A DNA stretch of 64,000 nucleotides from Candidatus Izemoplasma sp. Lineage in GTDB: Bacteria > Bacillota_I > Bacilli_A > Izemoplasmatales > Izemoplasmataceae. The stretch covers positions 186,001-250,000 of the forward strand of contig JAXKVY010000002.1 of the NCBI GenBank assembly GCA_036172455.1, read 5' to 3'. Below the pieces are notes generated by a model. It searched no databases. It saw only the letters and a program-made list of their open reading frames with translations, and was not told the DNA's origin. Shown in pieces: positions 8,696-15,990 of the stretch (its first letter is position 1; the number at the start of each line of letters is the position of its first letter). Made by a program: the position numbers and the translations under genes.

Positions 8696-8718
8696 GTATT
8701 TAATGCTCTAATTAATAA

Positions 8719-8745
8719 AAAGGTTAGCCCCATGGCTAACCTAAT
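8719..8745 (-). terminator. Terminator of spx
   Basis: Stem GGTTAGCC / GGCTAACC, with T-rich minus-strand sequence after it. Confidence 0.8.
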
Positions 8746-8747
8746 TT

Positions 8748-9212
8748 TTAAACTGTTTGTTGTTCTCTTTGTTTCAATTCTTTGAAGTAAATTTCAAGAG
8801 CATTTTTATAATCACAGTCTGCACCATTCTCACATGTAGTGCACATGATAATTTCGCGTAAACGTTTTGGGATGAATGTTCTAATTTCGTCTTCATTATA
8901 ACCCACTTGCATTTTTTCGTCTTCAATAATAATCGGACGTCTTAATACACTTGGATTGTCAATAATAAATTCGGTTAACTCAGAGATAGACATTTCATCT
9001 AAATCTAAATCATTCTCTTGAAATACCTTTGATCGAGTGGAAATAATGTCATCGAATCCACCCATTGTGTTTTTTAACATCAACAAGATATCATCACGTG
9101 TTAATTGAATGTTAAAAATGTTTTTCTCGCGGTAATCAATACGATGATCGTCAAACCACTTTTTTGCTTTACGGCAAGAGGAACAACTCGGTGTTGTGTA
9201 AATTTGAATCAT
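8748..9212 (-). CDS. spx: Spx-family transcription regulator with a Cys-rich C-terminal tail
   Basis: A 154-residue ArsC-fold protein. Spx binds the RNA polymerase alpha C-terminal domain and switches on thiol-stress genes when its CXXC oxidises. Here the switch is C10-S-S-C13, followed by the Spx signature regions DIISTRSKVFQ and LRRPIIIEDEKMQVGYNEDEIR. B. subtilis Spx is 131 residues; this one extends about 25 residues further and holds three extra Cys in MCTTCENGADC (C124, C127, C133). I choose ATG 9212 because GAGGTGAG precedes it; the upstream open frame is promoter DNA. It is transcribed away from pepF. Confidence 0.92.
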   Translation of the reverse strand: MIQIYTTPSCSSCRKAKKWFDDHRIDYREKNIFNIQLTRDDILLMLKNTMGGFDDIISTRSKVFQENDLDLDEMSISELTEFIIDNPSVLRRPIIIEDEKMQVGYNEDEIRTFIPKRLREIIMCTTCENGADCDYKNALEIYFKELKQREQQTV

Positions 9213-9263
9213 ATGACTCACCTCTTTTTTATAATTTTTATAATAAAATTCGACTGCATAAAT

Positions 9264-9291
9264 ATTATAACACATTATAAATAAGATGCAA
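9264..9291 (-). promoter_or_regulatory. Promoter of spx
   Basis: On the minus strand TTGCAT, 16-base spacer, TATAAT with extended TG. Confidence 0.7.
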
Positions 9292-9307
9292 TAGGTAGTT
9301 TCTACTT

Positions 9308-9321
9308 TGTGAACGTTTTCA
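9308..9321. promoter_or_regulatory. cre-like site in the spx-pepF divergent region
   Basis: TGTGAACGTTTTCA matches 13 of 14 positions of the CcpA consensus. It is centred about 42 bases before the expected pepF start of transcription and about 57 before that of spx. Confidence 0.5.
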
Positions 9322-9342
9322 TTCCAATGCACGGCCCTGTGT

Positions 9343-9350
9343 GTTATAAT
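9343..9350 (+). promoter_or_regulatory. Extended -10 of the pepF promoter
   Basis: TGTTATAAT (TG-N-TATAAT) about 27 bases before the start codon. No good -35 is seen at the proper distance. Confidence 0.5.
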
Positions 9351-9376
9351 TGAAAAGGATAAAAGGAGGAAAAACA

Positions 9377-11137
9377 ATGAAATGGGACTTAACAAAGCTC
9401 TATAAAACCCTTGACGAATGGGAAAAAGACGTCGCTTATATCGAAAACATGATTAAAGACTTACCTAATTATAAAGGTAAACTAGGTGATTATGACACGT
9501 TTTTAGATTATTATAAGAAACAAAAAGAAGGTGCAGTAAAATTGATGAAAGCTTATCAATATGCTGCCTTGACATCAGATTTAAACAAAAAGGATACAAA
9601 AAATGCTGCACGGGTGCAACAAATGGCAAATATTGTATCAAACTTACAACAAGCTACTGCGTTTGAACAACCAGAACTGATCGCACTAGGTAAAGAAAAA
9701 GTCATTTCTTTTATTGAAAGAGATCCCTTACTTGAAGAATACAGATTCTCTATTGAAAAATTATTTCATGCACAGGAACATGTGCTAGATGGAGAAAGTG
9801 AGGGCTTATTAGCCAATTTTGCAAACTTAAGTAACCAAGGTAGTGAAGTGTACAGTGCATTATCAATTGCGGATAAGGAAGACCAAGAAGTGACACTGTC
9901 TGATGGTGAGACAATCACTATAACAAGTGGTAACTTTAGAAGTTACTTAGCTGATTTAGAAGATGCCGAAGATAGAAAGAAAGTCTTCCGCGCTATCTTT
10001 GATAATTACATGGACAACAAAAATACATATGCGCAAATTTATAATACAATTTTACAACGTGATATTGCGAATATGAAGAGTCGAAAATATAATTCATCTC
10101 TTGAATCATATTTATTTGGTAATAACATACCAACTGATGTGTATCACAATTTAGTTGACGTTGCTGAAGCAAGCACAGATTTAATCAAACGATACTATAA
10201 GATTCGTAAAGATGTGCTGGGTCTTAAACACCACCATACCTATGACCGTTTTATGCCATTAGCTGAAAGTACGACTAAGTATACGTATAAAGAAGCACAA
10301 AACCTCTTCTTCGATTCGATTAATCATCTAGATGAGAATTTCGTTAAAAAAGCACAAAGCGCTATTGAAGAAGGCTACGTTGATGTGTATGAACAAGAAG
10401 GAAAACGGACTGGGGCGTATTCATGGGGATCACTCAATCAACATCCTTATATATTATTAAACTATGATGATACCTTAAACAGTGTGTTCACATTAGCCCA
10501 TGAAGCTGGGCATTCAATGCATTCATTATTTAGTGCAGAAAATCAACCTGTCGCGACACAAAACTATACCATATTTGTCGCAGAAGTTGCTTCCACCTTT
10601 AATGAACACAATTTACTCGATTATTTCATTCACAATAAAAATACAGGTAAAGACGATAAAATCACTTTATTACAACAATCAATCGATGATATTTTAGGTA
10701 CATTTTATCGTCAAACCCTTTTTGCGACTTATGAACTGCGTGCACATGAACTCGCAGAAAAAGGTGTACCGATTACCCACGAAACACTATCAGAAATTAT
10801 GATTGATTTATACAAATCGTATTATGATATTGATATTACAGAAGAAGAAAGCAAACAATTTGTTTGGGCATATATCCCTCATCTTTTCCATACACCATTT
10901 TATGTTTACCAATATGCGACAAGCTTTGCCGCATCATTAAAACTCTACGAAATGGTAAAAGAGGATAATGCCAACATCAAACATCATATGGATTTATTAA
11001 AATCTGGTGGTAATGACTTCCCTGTTGAACAGATTAAAAAAGCCGGTGTTGACTTAACAACAAAAGAACCTTTCTTGGCAGTTGTTAACCGCTTAGAAAC
11101 GTTACTTGATGAATTAGAACTTGCACTGAAAGAATAA
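9377..11137 (+). CDS. pepF: Oligoendopeptidase F (M3B zinc metallopeptidase)
   Basis: A 586-residue cytoplasmic peptidase that cuts oligopeptides of roughly 7-17 residues. The zinc site HEAGH is at residues 375-379 (TLAHEAGHSMHS), and the downstream zinc-binding Glu lies in VAEVASTFNEH. The start is ATG 9377, since AGGAGG stands eight bases before it; the in-frame ATG nine codons earlier has none. Length matches the family. It is a single gene, divergent from spx. Oligoendopeptidases can degrade imported signalling peptides, which may matter given the peptide system 2.5 kb downstream; that link is only an inference. Confidence 0.95.
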   Translation: MKWDLTKLYKTLDEWEKDVAYIENMIKDLPNYKGKLGDYDTFLDYYKKQKEGAVKLMKAYQYAALTSDLNKKDTKNAARVQQMANIVSNLQQATAFEQPELIALGKEKVISFIERDPLLEEYRFSIEKLFHAQEHVLDGESEGLLANFANLSNQGSEVYSALSIADKEDQEVTLSDGETITITSGNFRSYLADLEDAEDRKKVFRAIFDNYMDNKNTYAQIYNTILQRDIANMKSRKYNSSLESYLFGNNIPTDVYHNLVDVAEASTDLIKRYYKIRKDVLGLKHHHTYDRFMPLAESTTKYTYKEAQNLFFDSINHLDENFVKKAQSAIEEGYVDVYEQEGKRTGAYSWGSLNQHPYILLNYDDTLNSVFTLAHEAGHSMHSLFSAENQPVATQNYTIFVAEVASTFNEHNLLDYFIHNKNTGKDDKITLLQQSIDDILGTFYRQTLFATYELRAHELAEKGVPITHETLSEIMIDLYKSYYDIDITEEESKQFVWAYIPHLFHTPFYVYQYATSFAASLKLYEMVKEDNANIKHHMDLLKSGGNDFPVEQIKKAGVDLTTKEPFLAVVNRLETLLDELELALKE

Positions 11138-11149
11138 ATGTTGTATTAT
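11121..11149 (+). promoter_or_regulatory. Promoter of the trpS T-box transcript
   Basis: TTGCAC, 17-base spacer, TATTAT, starting in the last codons of pepF. Confidence 0.55.
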
Positions 11150-11159
11150 AAAATCACAT

Positions 11160-11376
11160 AACACGATGATTAGACAGAGTACTATCACCCTTATGTTTAT
11201 AGCGAGTTTAGGATGGTGAAAGCTAAACAACACAAGCGATAGGAATGGATCTATGAGTGGCACTAACCCTGCCCGTTACTCTACGTTACAGAGATAAGCG
11301 CTAGTAAAAATACTAGAACTAAGGTGGTACCACGGACATATAACGTTCGTCCTTTTCAGGACGGACGTTTTTTATA
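11160..11376 (+). ncRNA. T-box leader, tryptophan-specific
   Basis: The canonical T-box core AAGGTGGTACCACGG is at 11321-11335, followed by a terminator hairpin (11343-11368) and a T-run. The specifier loop shows the AGTA element near 11178 and GAA-TGG-A, with the specifier codon TGG (Trp) at 11246-11248. Uncharged tRNA-Trp should pair with both sites and let transcription run into trpS. Confidence 0.93.
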
Positions 11377-11395
11377 TTTTTAAGGAGGACTATTT

Positions 11396-12394
11396 ATGAA
11401 ACGTATATTATCAGGTATTCAACCAACAGGGTCTTTAAATATAGGGACCTATTTGGGAAGTGTAAAAAACTTTGTTAAATTACAGAATGACATGCCAGAT
11501 TATGAATTCTTTATCTTTATTGCGGACTTACATGCGATCACTGTCCCTAAAGATAAACAAAAACTAAGAAAACTCATCAAAGAACTTGCTGCGTTATATA
11601 TTGCGTGCGGGCTTGATCCAGAGCGTGTAAACTTATTTATTCAATCAGAAGTGCCTGCGCATGGACAAATGGCATATTTATTACAGTGTAATGCGTATAT
11701 TGGTGAACTTGAGCGGATGACGCAATATAAAGATAAGTCTCGCAATCAAGAAACGGGTGTAACAGTGGGGTTATTTACTTATCCAACATTAATGGCCGCA
11801 GATATTTTACTATATGATGCGGAATATGTTCCCGTTGGGCAAGACCAAAAACAACATTTAGAGTTAACACGCGATATTGCACAACGTGTTAATAATAAAT
11901 ATAATGATATTTTCACTGTCCCAAAACCTTTAATCGCAGAGGTTGGCGCAAAGATTCAAAGTTTATCAGAACCCACTAAAAAAATGAGTAAGTCAGATGA
12001 CAACGTCAAGTCTCGGATTAACTTATTAGACCCAGAAAACATCATCAAAAAACGCATCCGTTCGGCTGTGACAGATTCATTAGGAACCATCAAATATGAT
12101 CCGGAAAACCGTGCTGGTATTTCAAACCTAATGACTATTTACTCTCTTATTGCTGGACTATCATTTGATGACATTGAAAAAAAATATGCTGATAAAGGAT
12201 ACAAAGAATTTAAAGATGACTTAGGTGAAATTGTCTACCAAGAATTAAAACCAATCCAAGAACGATACAACGAATTGATCAACTCTAAAGAATTAGATGA
12301 AATCCTAAACAAAGGCCAAGAACGGGCATTCAAAGTATCACAAAAGAAACTATATAAGTTTATGCATCGTATTGGACTAGGAAGAAAACGCTAG
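11396..12394 (+). CDS. trpS: Tryptophanyl-tRNA synthetase
   Basis: A 332-residue class I aminoacyl-tRNA synthetase that charges tRNA-Trp. The HIGH-like motif appears as GSLNIGTYLGSV near residue 17, and the KMSKS loop as KKMSKSDDNVKSR near residue 200. GGAGG precedes the ATG. A Trp T-box directly upstream controls it. The TAG stop overlaps the GTG start of the following regulator gene by one base, which suggests read-through of transcription into the regulator. Confidence 0.97.
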   Translation: MKRILSGIQPTGSLNIGTYLGSVKNFVKLQNDMPDYEFFIFIADLHAITVPKDKQKLRKLIKELAALYIACGLDPERVNLFIQSEVPAHGQMAYLLQCNAYIGELERMTQYKDKSRNQETGVTVGLFTYPTLMAADILLYDAEYVPVGQDQKQHLELTRDIAQRVNNKYNDIFTVPKPLIAEVGAKIQSLSEPTKKMSKSDDNVKSRINLLDPENIIKKRIRSAVTDSLGTIKYDPENRAGISNLMTIYSLIAGLSFDDIEKKYADKGYKEFKDDLGEIVYQELKPIQERYNELINSKELDEILNKGQERAFKVSQKKLYKFMHRIGLGRKR

Positions 12395-13305
12395 TGGCAG
12401 ACAATAACTTTGCTCAGTTCATAGAAGAACTGAGAATTTCACGCAATTTAAGTCGAGAAGACTTTGTGGATGGTATAATTTCAACCAGACAATATCAGCG
12501 ATTCTTAAACGGCGAATCATCAATTAAGAATAATAATATGACAGATTTACTTGAACGATTAGAAATCAATTCTATTGATATTTACTATCAGTATTTAGCA
12601 ACTAATGATGATTATATAAAAAAACTAACAGATGCCTACCAGGCATACTTTAATAGAAATTTATTGAAAACAACACAAATACTATCTAATATCAACTCTG
12701 ATAATATTTCGAACGATTATTACTTAAAGTACTATCGCTTTCTTAAAATCAATACTGATATACAACTAAAAAAAGTGCCTACATCTATGGGAATGGAAAA
12801 ACTTAAAGAATTAGTGGATTATCCGAATATATTAGAACATAAAATTCTTAATTTTATTGAAATTAATATTCTTATAAGTTTATCTGATTATATTGTAACT
12901 GAGGAAAAAGATTTTAGAATAGCTAATTATTTATTTGATAAATTAAAAAGTAATCCCAAATTACCAAATCTATCACAGATTAGTTACAAACCTGCACTAT
13001 ACTCATATGTTGCTAGGACGTTGGGTCATATTAAAGAATATGAAAAGTCACTACAAATCGCTAAAACCGGATTAGAAATTTGCGAAAAATATCAGATTTA
13101 TGCGGGTGTAAATTCTTTGCTTTACTATCATGCTTTAGGTGAGAAATATGTATATGATGATAAGCGACATCTTGAGACTCTACGTAGATTATATTTTAGT
13201 TTGCATATTTTTAATGAAACACCAAGGACCAAGACCTACAAGAAGTTTATACAAAAAAACTTTAGTGTCAGTTTTGAAGACCTATTTGAGATAAAAAATG
13301 CATAA
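12394..13305 (+). CDS. HTH-TPR (RRNPP-type) regulator, copy 1
   Basis: A 303-residue protein. Residues 5-60 form a HTH_3-type DNA-binding domain (FAQFIEELRISRNLSREDFV, then GIISTRQYQRFLNGE); the rest is all-helical and resembles the TPR region of PlcR/Rgg/PrgX-type regulators, which bind short peptides. It is a paralogue of the gene at 13926-14837: both are 303 residues and share SRED-xx-DGIIS-xx-QY-x-R-x-L-x-G-xx-SI-xx-N. It starts with GTG overlapping the trpS stop, with AGGAAG upstream, and has no promoter of its own that I can see. No peptide gene is adjacent except the one at 13697-13837. The target genes are unknown. Confidence 0.8.
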   Translation: MADNNFAQFIEELRISRNLSREDFVDGIISTRQYQRFLNGESSIKNNNMTDLLERLEINSIDIYYQYLATNDDYIKKLTDAYQAYFNRNLLKTTQILSNINSDNISNDYYLKYYRFLKINTDIQLKKVPTSMGMEKLKELVDYPNILEHKILNFIEINILISLSDYIVTEEKDFRIANYLFDKLKSNPKLPNLSQISYKPALYSYVARTLGHIKEYEKSLQIAKTGLEICEKYQIYAGVNSLLYYHALGEKYVYDDKRHLETLRRLYFSLHIFNETPRTKTYKKFIQKNFSVSFEDLFEIKNA

Positions 13306-13330
13306 AAAAAGAGGTTTCACCTCTTTTTTT
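13304..13330. terminator. Bidirectional terminator
   Basis: Perfect 12-bp stem AAAAAAAGAGGT / ACCTCTTTTTTT with loop TTC, between regulator copy 1 (plus) and the 91-residue gene (minus). Confidence 0.9.
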
Positions 13331-13604
13331 ACGCGAACTTAAACATAAACTCTTTTAATAATCTTTGTGTTTTATAATGAGAATCAACATTAATGACCCA
13401 TCTATTTTCTTCTATTGCGGCAATGTGTTCTTCATACCATTCGTTTAATTTAGATATCATCAGACGAATCATTTCTACTTCTTCATTTTGTATTGCTTGT
13501 TTCAATTTATTTAGGTAACTAACTACATAGGGATCACATGAATACTGCTTAATCGTTCCTAACATCCCTTCATACTCAATTTTTAACTCTTGAATTGCTG
13601 TCAT
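13329..13604 (-). CDS. Helical protein of unknown function in the peptide-regulator locus
   Basis: A 91-residue protein, predicted helical by its pattern of charged and hydrophobic residues, with no signal peptide, no membrane segment and a single Cys. I do not recognise its family. A strong AGGAGG precedes the ATG. It lies 92 bases downstream of the small peptide gene on the same strand, with no terminator seen between them, so it could be co-transcribed and thus be a target or modulator of the peptide system. It could also be driven by its own weak promoter in the 92-base gap, which holds the palindrome AACTTT-GA-AAAGTT. Confidence 0.7.
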   Translation of the reverse strand: MTAIQELKIEYEGMLGTIKQYSCDPYVVSYLNKLKQAIQNEEVEMIRLMISKLNEWYEEHIAAIEENRWVINVDSHYKTQRLLKEFMFKFA

Positions 13605-13696
13605 CGTAATTCCTCCTTATAATTTTTTTCATACTTAAAGACAAAACTTTGAAAAGTTAACAATTTATAGTAAAATATATGTGGGTCTCTTAATTC

Positions 13697-13837
13697 TTAT
13701 AATGGCAATGTAGGCATTGGTCCTGGTAAATCTTCAAACTCATTATCTGCATCTGCGTTTACATTAAATTTTACTGCTTGCCCTAAGATTAACCCTACAG
13801 CGAATAATACTACCATTGCTTTTTTAATTTTTTTCAT
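13697..13837 (-). CDS. Small exported peptide, candidate signalling pheromone precursor
   Basis: A 46-codon gene with AAGGAG nine bases before the ATG. The N-terminus has a Lys-rich stretch (MKKIKK) and a hydrophobic core (AMVVLFAVGLILG), typical of a secretion signal, with a plausible cleavage after VNA. The remaining acidic tail ends in DLPGPMPTLPL. Size and layout match PapR-type precursors (about 48 residues, C-terminal active heptapeptide). It is transcribed away from the adjacent HTH-TPR regulator (13926-14837), the usual arrangement for RRNPP pheromone-receptor pairs. The mature form is probably a C-terminal 5-10 residue peptide; which one is inference. No homologue is known to me. Confidence 0.72.
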   Translation of the reverse strand: MKKIKKAMVVLFAVGLILGQAVKFNVNADADNEFEDLPGPMPTLPL

Positions 13838-13869
13838 TTTTATCAGCTCCTTGTCAATATTTTATATGT

Positions 13870-13875
13870 ATTATA
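13870..13875 (-). promoter_or_regulatory. -10 box of the peptide gene
   Basis: TATAAT on the minus strand, 33 bases before the ATG. The -35 position (13893-13898) has no consensus hexamer and is occupied by the 14-bp palindrome, as in regulator-dependent promoters. Confidence 0.5.
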
Positions 13876-13887
13876 CCAAAAAGAAAA

Positions 13888-13901
13888 GGTCATATATGAC
13901 C
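13888..13901. promoter_or_regulatory. Perfect palindrome, candidate operator of the peptide-receptor locus
   Basis: GGTCATATATGACC is its own reverse complement. It lies between the divergent peptide gene and regulator copy 2, covering the -35 zone of the peptide promoter and just upstream of the regulator's ribosome site. Confidence 0.6.
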
Positions 13902-13925
13902 CATATTTTAAAAGGAGGTAATTCC

Positions 13926-14837
13926 ATGAGTGAACAAACAAAAGAATTTGGCTTGTTTATTGACAGTTTACGTACTGATAGACAAATAAGTCGAGAAGAC
14001 TTATGTGATGGAATTATTTCTTTGAGTCAGTATAAAAGATACCTCAGAGGTACTGCATCAATACCAAATAACAAGCTATTACAGTTGGCAGATAAGTTAA
14101 AACTAAGTATTAGCGAAATTCATACCTTGTTCAATAAACAATATAACCAACAATATAATCAAATACTTGATATTTATAACGATTTAAAATTAAGTAAATT
14201 TGAAATAGCATTAAAAAGAGCCTTAAAAGTCAAAAAGGATGTTATAGTTAGTTCTACCAATAAAATGTTTATTGATTATTGTATTATCAAAGCGCAATAC
14301 CATTTAGATCTTGCATCAAAGGTTCAAGCTCTTGATGTTTATTCAGATATGATAAATTATCCTGCATGTATGGATAATTTATCATTTAATCGAATTGAGT
14401 TAGCAATTTTAATAGAAATTGTACAAATAGCTGCGAGCATGGAAAACTACGAACCCACTAACTTATTATACAAGGTTTTAATTTCTGAAGATTTTGAGTA
14501 TATAACAAGTAATGACAGATCATTTGTACCATCATTATATTACACTTTAGCACTATCTTTGAAAGTACAGAGAAAGTACCAGGAAGTCTTAGACATTTGC
14601 AATCTTGGAATCGAATATTCATTAACATACGAAACCTCAAATGCTCTTGCTCATCTACTCTATATGAAAGCCTCTACGCATGATGATTTAGGTGACACAG
14701 AGCAAGCGTTAAAAGTTGCTAAAAAAGCTTTTATGCAATTGATCATTGAAGATAAGCCTGAAAAATTCAATAGTTTTAACAAGTTGTTTGAAAATAGATT
14801 CAATATGAAAGTAAGTGACATAATAAAAATCGATTGA
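13926..14837 (+). CDS. HTH-TPR (RRNPP-type) regulator, copy 2
   Basis: A 303-residue protein with an N-terminal HTH_3 domain (FGLFIDSLRTDRQISREDLC, then GIISLSQYKRYLRGT, about residues 8-60) and a helical repeat region to the C-terminus. TPR-like units are visible near VQALDVYSDMINYP, YQEVLDICNLGIEYS and GDTEQALKVAKKAF. The best start is ATG 13926, with AAGGAGG upstream. RRNPP proteins bind an imported peptide in the TPR groove and change DNA binding. The divergent small exported peptide (13697-13837) is the natural ligand candidate. Paralogous to the gene at 12394 and of identical length, so the pair probably arose by duplication. Confidence 0.83.
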   Translation: MSEQTKEFGLFIDSLRTDRQISREDLCDGIISLSQYKRYLRGTASIPNNKLLQLADKLKLSISEIHTLFNKQYNQQYNQILDIYNDLKLSKFEIALKRALKVKKDVIVSSTNKMFIDYCIIKAQYHLDLASKVQALDVYSDMINYPACMDNLSFNRIELAILIEIVQIAASMENYEPTNLLYKVLISEDFEYITSNDRSFVPSLYYTLALSLKVQRKYQEVLDICNLGIEYSLTYETSNALAHLLYMKASTHDDLGDTEQALKVAKKAFMQLIIEDKPEKFNSFNKLFENRFNMKVSDIIKID

Positions 14838-14858
14838 TAGTGAATAATCAATCGATTT
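14826..14858. terminator. Bidirectional terminator
   Basis: Stem AAATCGATTGA / TCAATCGATTT between regulator copy 2 and the ptsH-like gene. Confidence 0.8.
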
Positions 14859-15117
14859 ATTTTGTGGATAATTTATTAATTAATTGGGTAATTTCTCTTA
14901 TTGCTGGGACTTCATCAACGCCTTCTGCTTCAATTTCAATTAATGCCCCTTGGTTTACTCCCAAACTAAGTACACTCATGATTGACTTCAAGTCAGTTGA
15001 AACTCCTTCATGAGTGATCGTTATTTTTGATTGAAATTCATTGGCTTTGTGGACTAACATCGTTGCTGGTCTAGCATGTAATCCTTCTTTATTACGAATA
15101 ACATACACGCGTTTCAT
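14857..15117 (-). CDS. ptsH: Phosphocarrier protein HPr
   Basis: An 86-residue HPr. It passes phosphate from Enzyme I to sugar-specific EII proteins. The phospho-His is H14 in GLHARPAT, and the regulatory Ser is S45 in LKSIMSVLSLG, the residue that HPr kinase modifies to make CcpA co-repressor in Firmicutes. The ATG at 15117 lies one base past the TAG stop of the upstream gene, so translation is coupled. It is not next to ptsI. The coupled upstream gene codes for a membrane-anchored EIIB-like domain, a pairing I have not met before. Confidence 0.93.
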   Translation of the reverse strand: MKRVYVIRNKEGLHARPATMLVHKANEFQSKITITHEGVSTDLKSIMSVLSLGVNQGALIEIEAEGVDEVPAIREITQLINKLSTK

Positions 15118-15118
15118 T

Positions 15119-15445
15119 CTATTCACCAACCCATTCTTTCATTTGGTTATAATATGTTTCGTTTTTATCACCATCAAAATAGAATTTAATTTTATCGCCA
15201 ATAACATGAATCCCTTTTGCACCAAATGCTAATAAAGCATCGGTATTAAACTTATTCCCATCAGGAACATGTAAAATGATTTTATTGCGTTTAAACTCTA
15301 TTTTATTAACATCTTCATTTATAATCAATTGATGAAGTTCATCAATTTCGACTTTTTTTGGTTCAGGCTTACTATTCTTCTTTACAATAAAGATAACGAT
15401 TGCGACTACGATCAGTAGTGCTATTCCAATATAGATATATTCCAA
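15119..15445 (-). CDS. Membrane-anchored, cysteine-free PTS EIIB-like protein
   Basis: A 108-residue protein with one membrane segment at about residues 4-22 followed by a Lys-rich stretch and a cytoplasmic domain. From about residue 40 the domain reads like a glucose-type EIIB: the segment ALLAFGAKGIHVIGDKIKF fits the EIIB pattern LKKLGAAGVVV-x-VQAIFG, and it ends in QMKEW as EIIB ends in EMDEY. The protein has no Cys at all, so the phosphorylated Cys of EIIB is missing (the site reads NKIEFKRNK). I choose TTG 15445, seven bases after AGGAGG. It is coupled to ptsH. A phosphate-independent regulatory role is inferred. Confidence 0.68.
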   Translation of the reverse strand: MEYIYIGIALLIVVAIVIFIVKKNSKPEPKKVEIDELHQLIINEDVNKIEFKRNKIILHVPDGNKFNTDALLAFGAKGIHVIGDKIKFYFDGDKNETYYNQMKEWVGE

Positions 15446-15546
15446 TGTGACACCTCCTATCAATTATAGTTTATCATATTGATGGTTGTTTTAAAATATT
15501 AATGAGTTATAATTATACTATAATATATTATTAGGATGTGATTTTT

Positions 15547-15966
15547 ATGGTTGTTGTTGCGAAGACGCAAAAAGAAATATTAGATAATGTGTTGGTTCGG
15601 GGAAAAGTGTTTATTGTCGAACAAGAAATTGATTGGGAAATTGAATTTGACGGTTTAGATGATCAATGTGTCTTATTTACTGCTTATGATGATAAAACCC
15701 ATCAGCCAATTGGCGCAGCTAGATTATACAAAAATAAAGTTGGTCGCGTCGCAACCTTAAAAGCGTTTAGAAAACAAGGTGTTGCAACAGAGATTATGGC
15801 CAAAATTGAAGAATATGCAAACAATAATCAAATACCAGAACTTGTGCTTCATGCTCAGTTATATGTGAAAGACTTTTATGAGCATCTTAACTATATTCCA
15901 GTTGGAGACATTTTCGAAGAAGCGAATATCAAACACATTAAAATGGTTAAAAAAATAACACCTTGA
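15547..15966 (+). CDS. GNAT-family acetyltransferase, ElaA-like
   Basis: A 139-residue protein of the GNAT fold. The start resembles ElaA: VRGKVFIVEQEIDWEIEFDG (the xVFvvEQ motif) followed by GAARLYKNKVGRVATLKAFR, then the acetyl-CoA loop RKQGVATEIM (R-x-x-G-x-A type) and the C-terminal LHAQLYVKDFYEHLNY. The family moves acetyl groups from acetyl-CoA to an unknown amine. I choose the ATG at 15547 rather than an upstream in-frame GTG. It ends in TGA and shares a bidirectional terminator with mgtE. Confidence 0.83.
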   Translation: MVVVAKTQKEILDNVLVRGKVFIVEQEIDWEIEFDGLDDQCVLFTAYDDKTHQPIGAARLYKNKVGRVATLKAFRKQGVATEIMAKIEEYANNNQIPELVLHAQLYVKDFYEHLNYIPVGDIFEEANIKHIKMVKKITP

Positions 15967-15986
15967 GTCTAATGACTTAAGGTGTT
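15957..15986. terminator. Bidirectional terminator
   Basis: Stem AACACCTTGAGTC / GACTTAAGGTGTT with one mismatch, between the GNAT gene and mgtE. Confidence 0.75.
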
Positions 15987-15990
15987 TATA

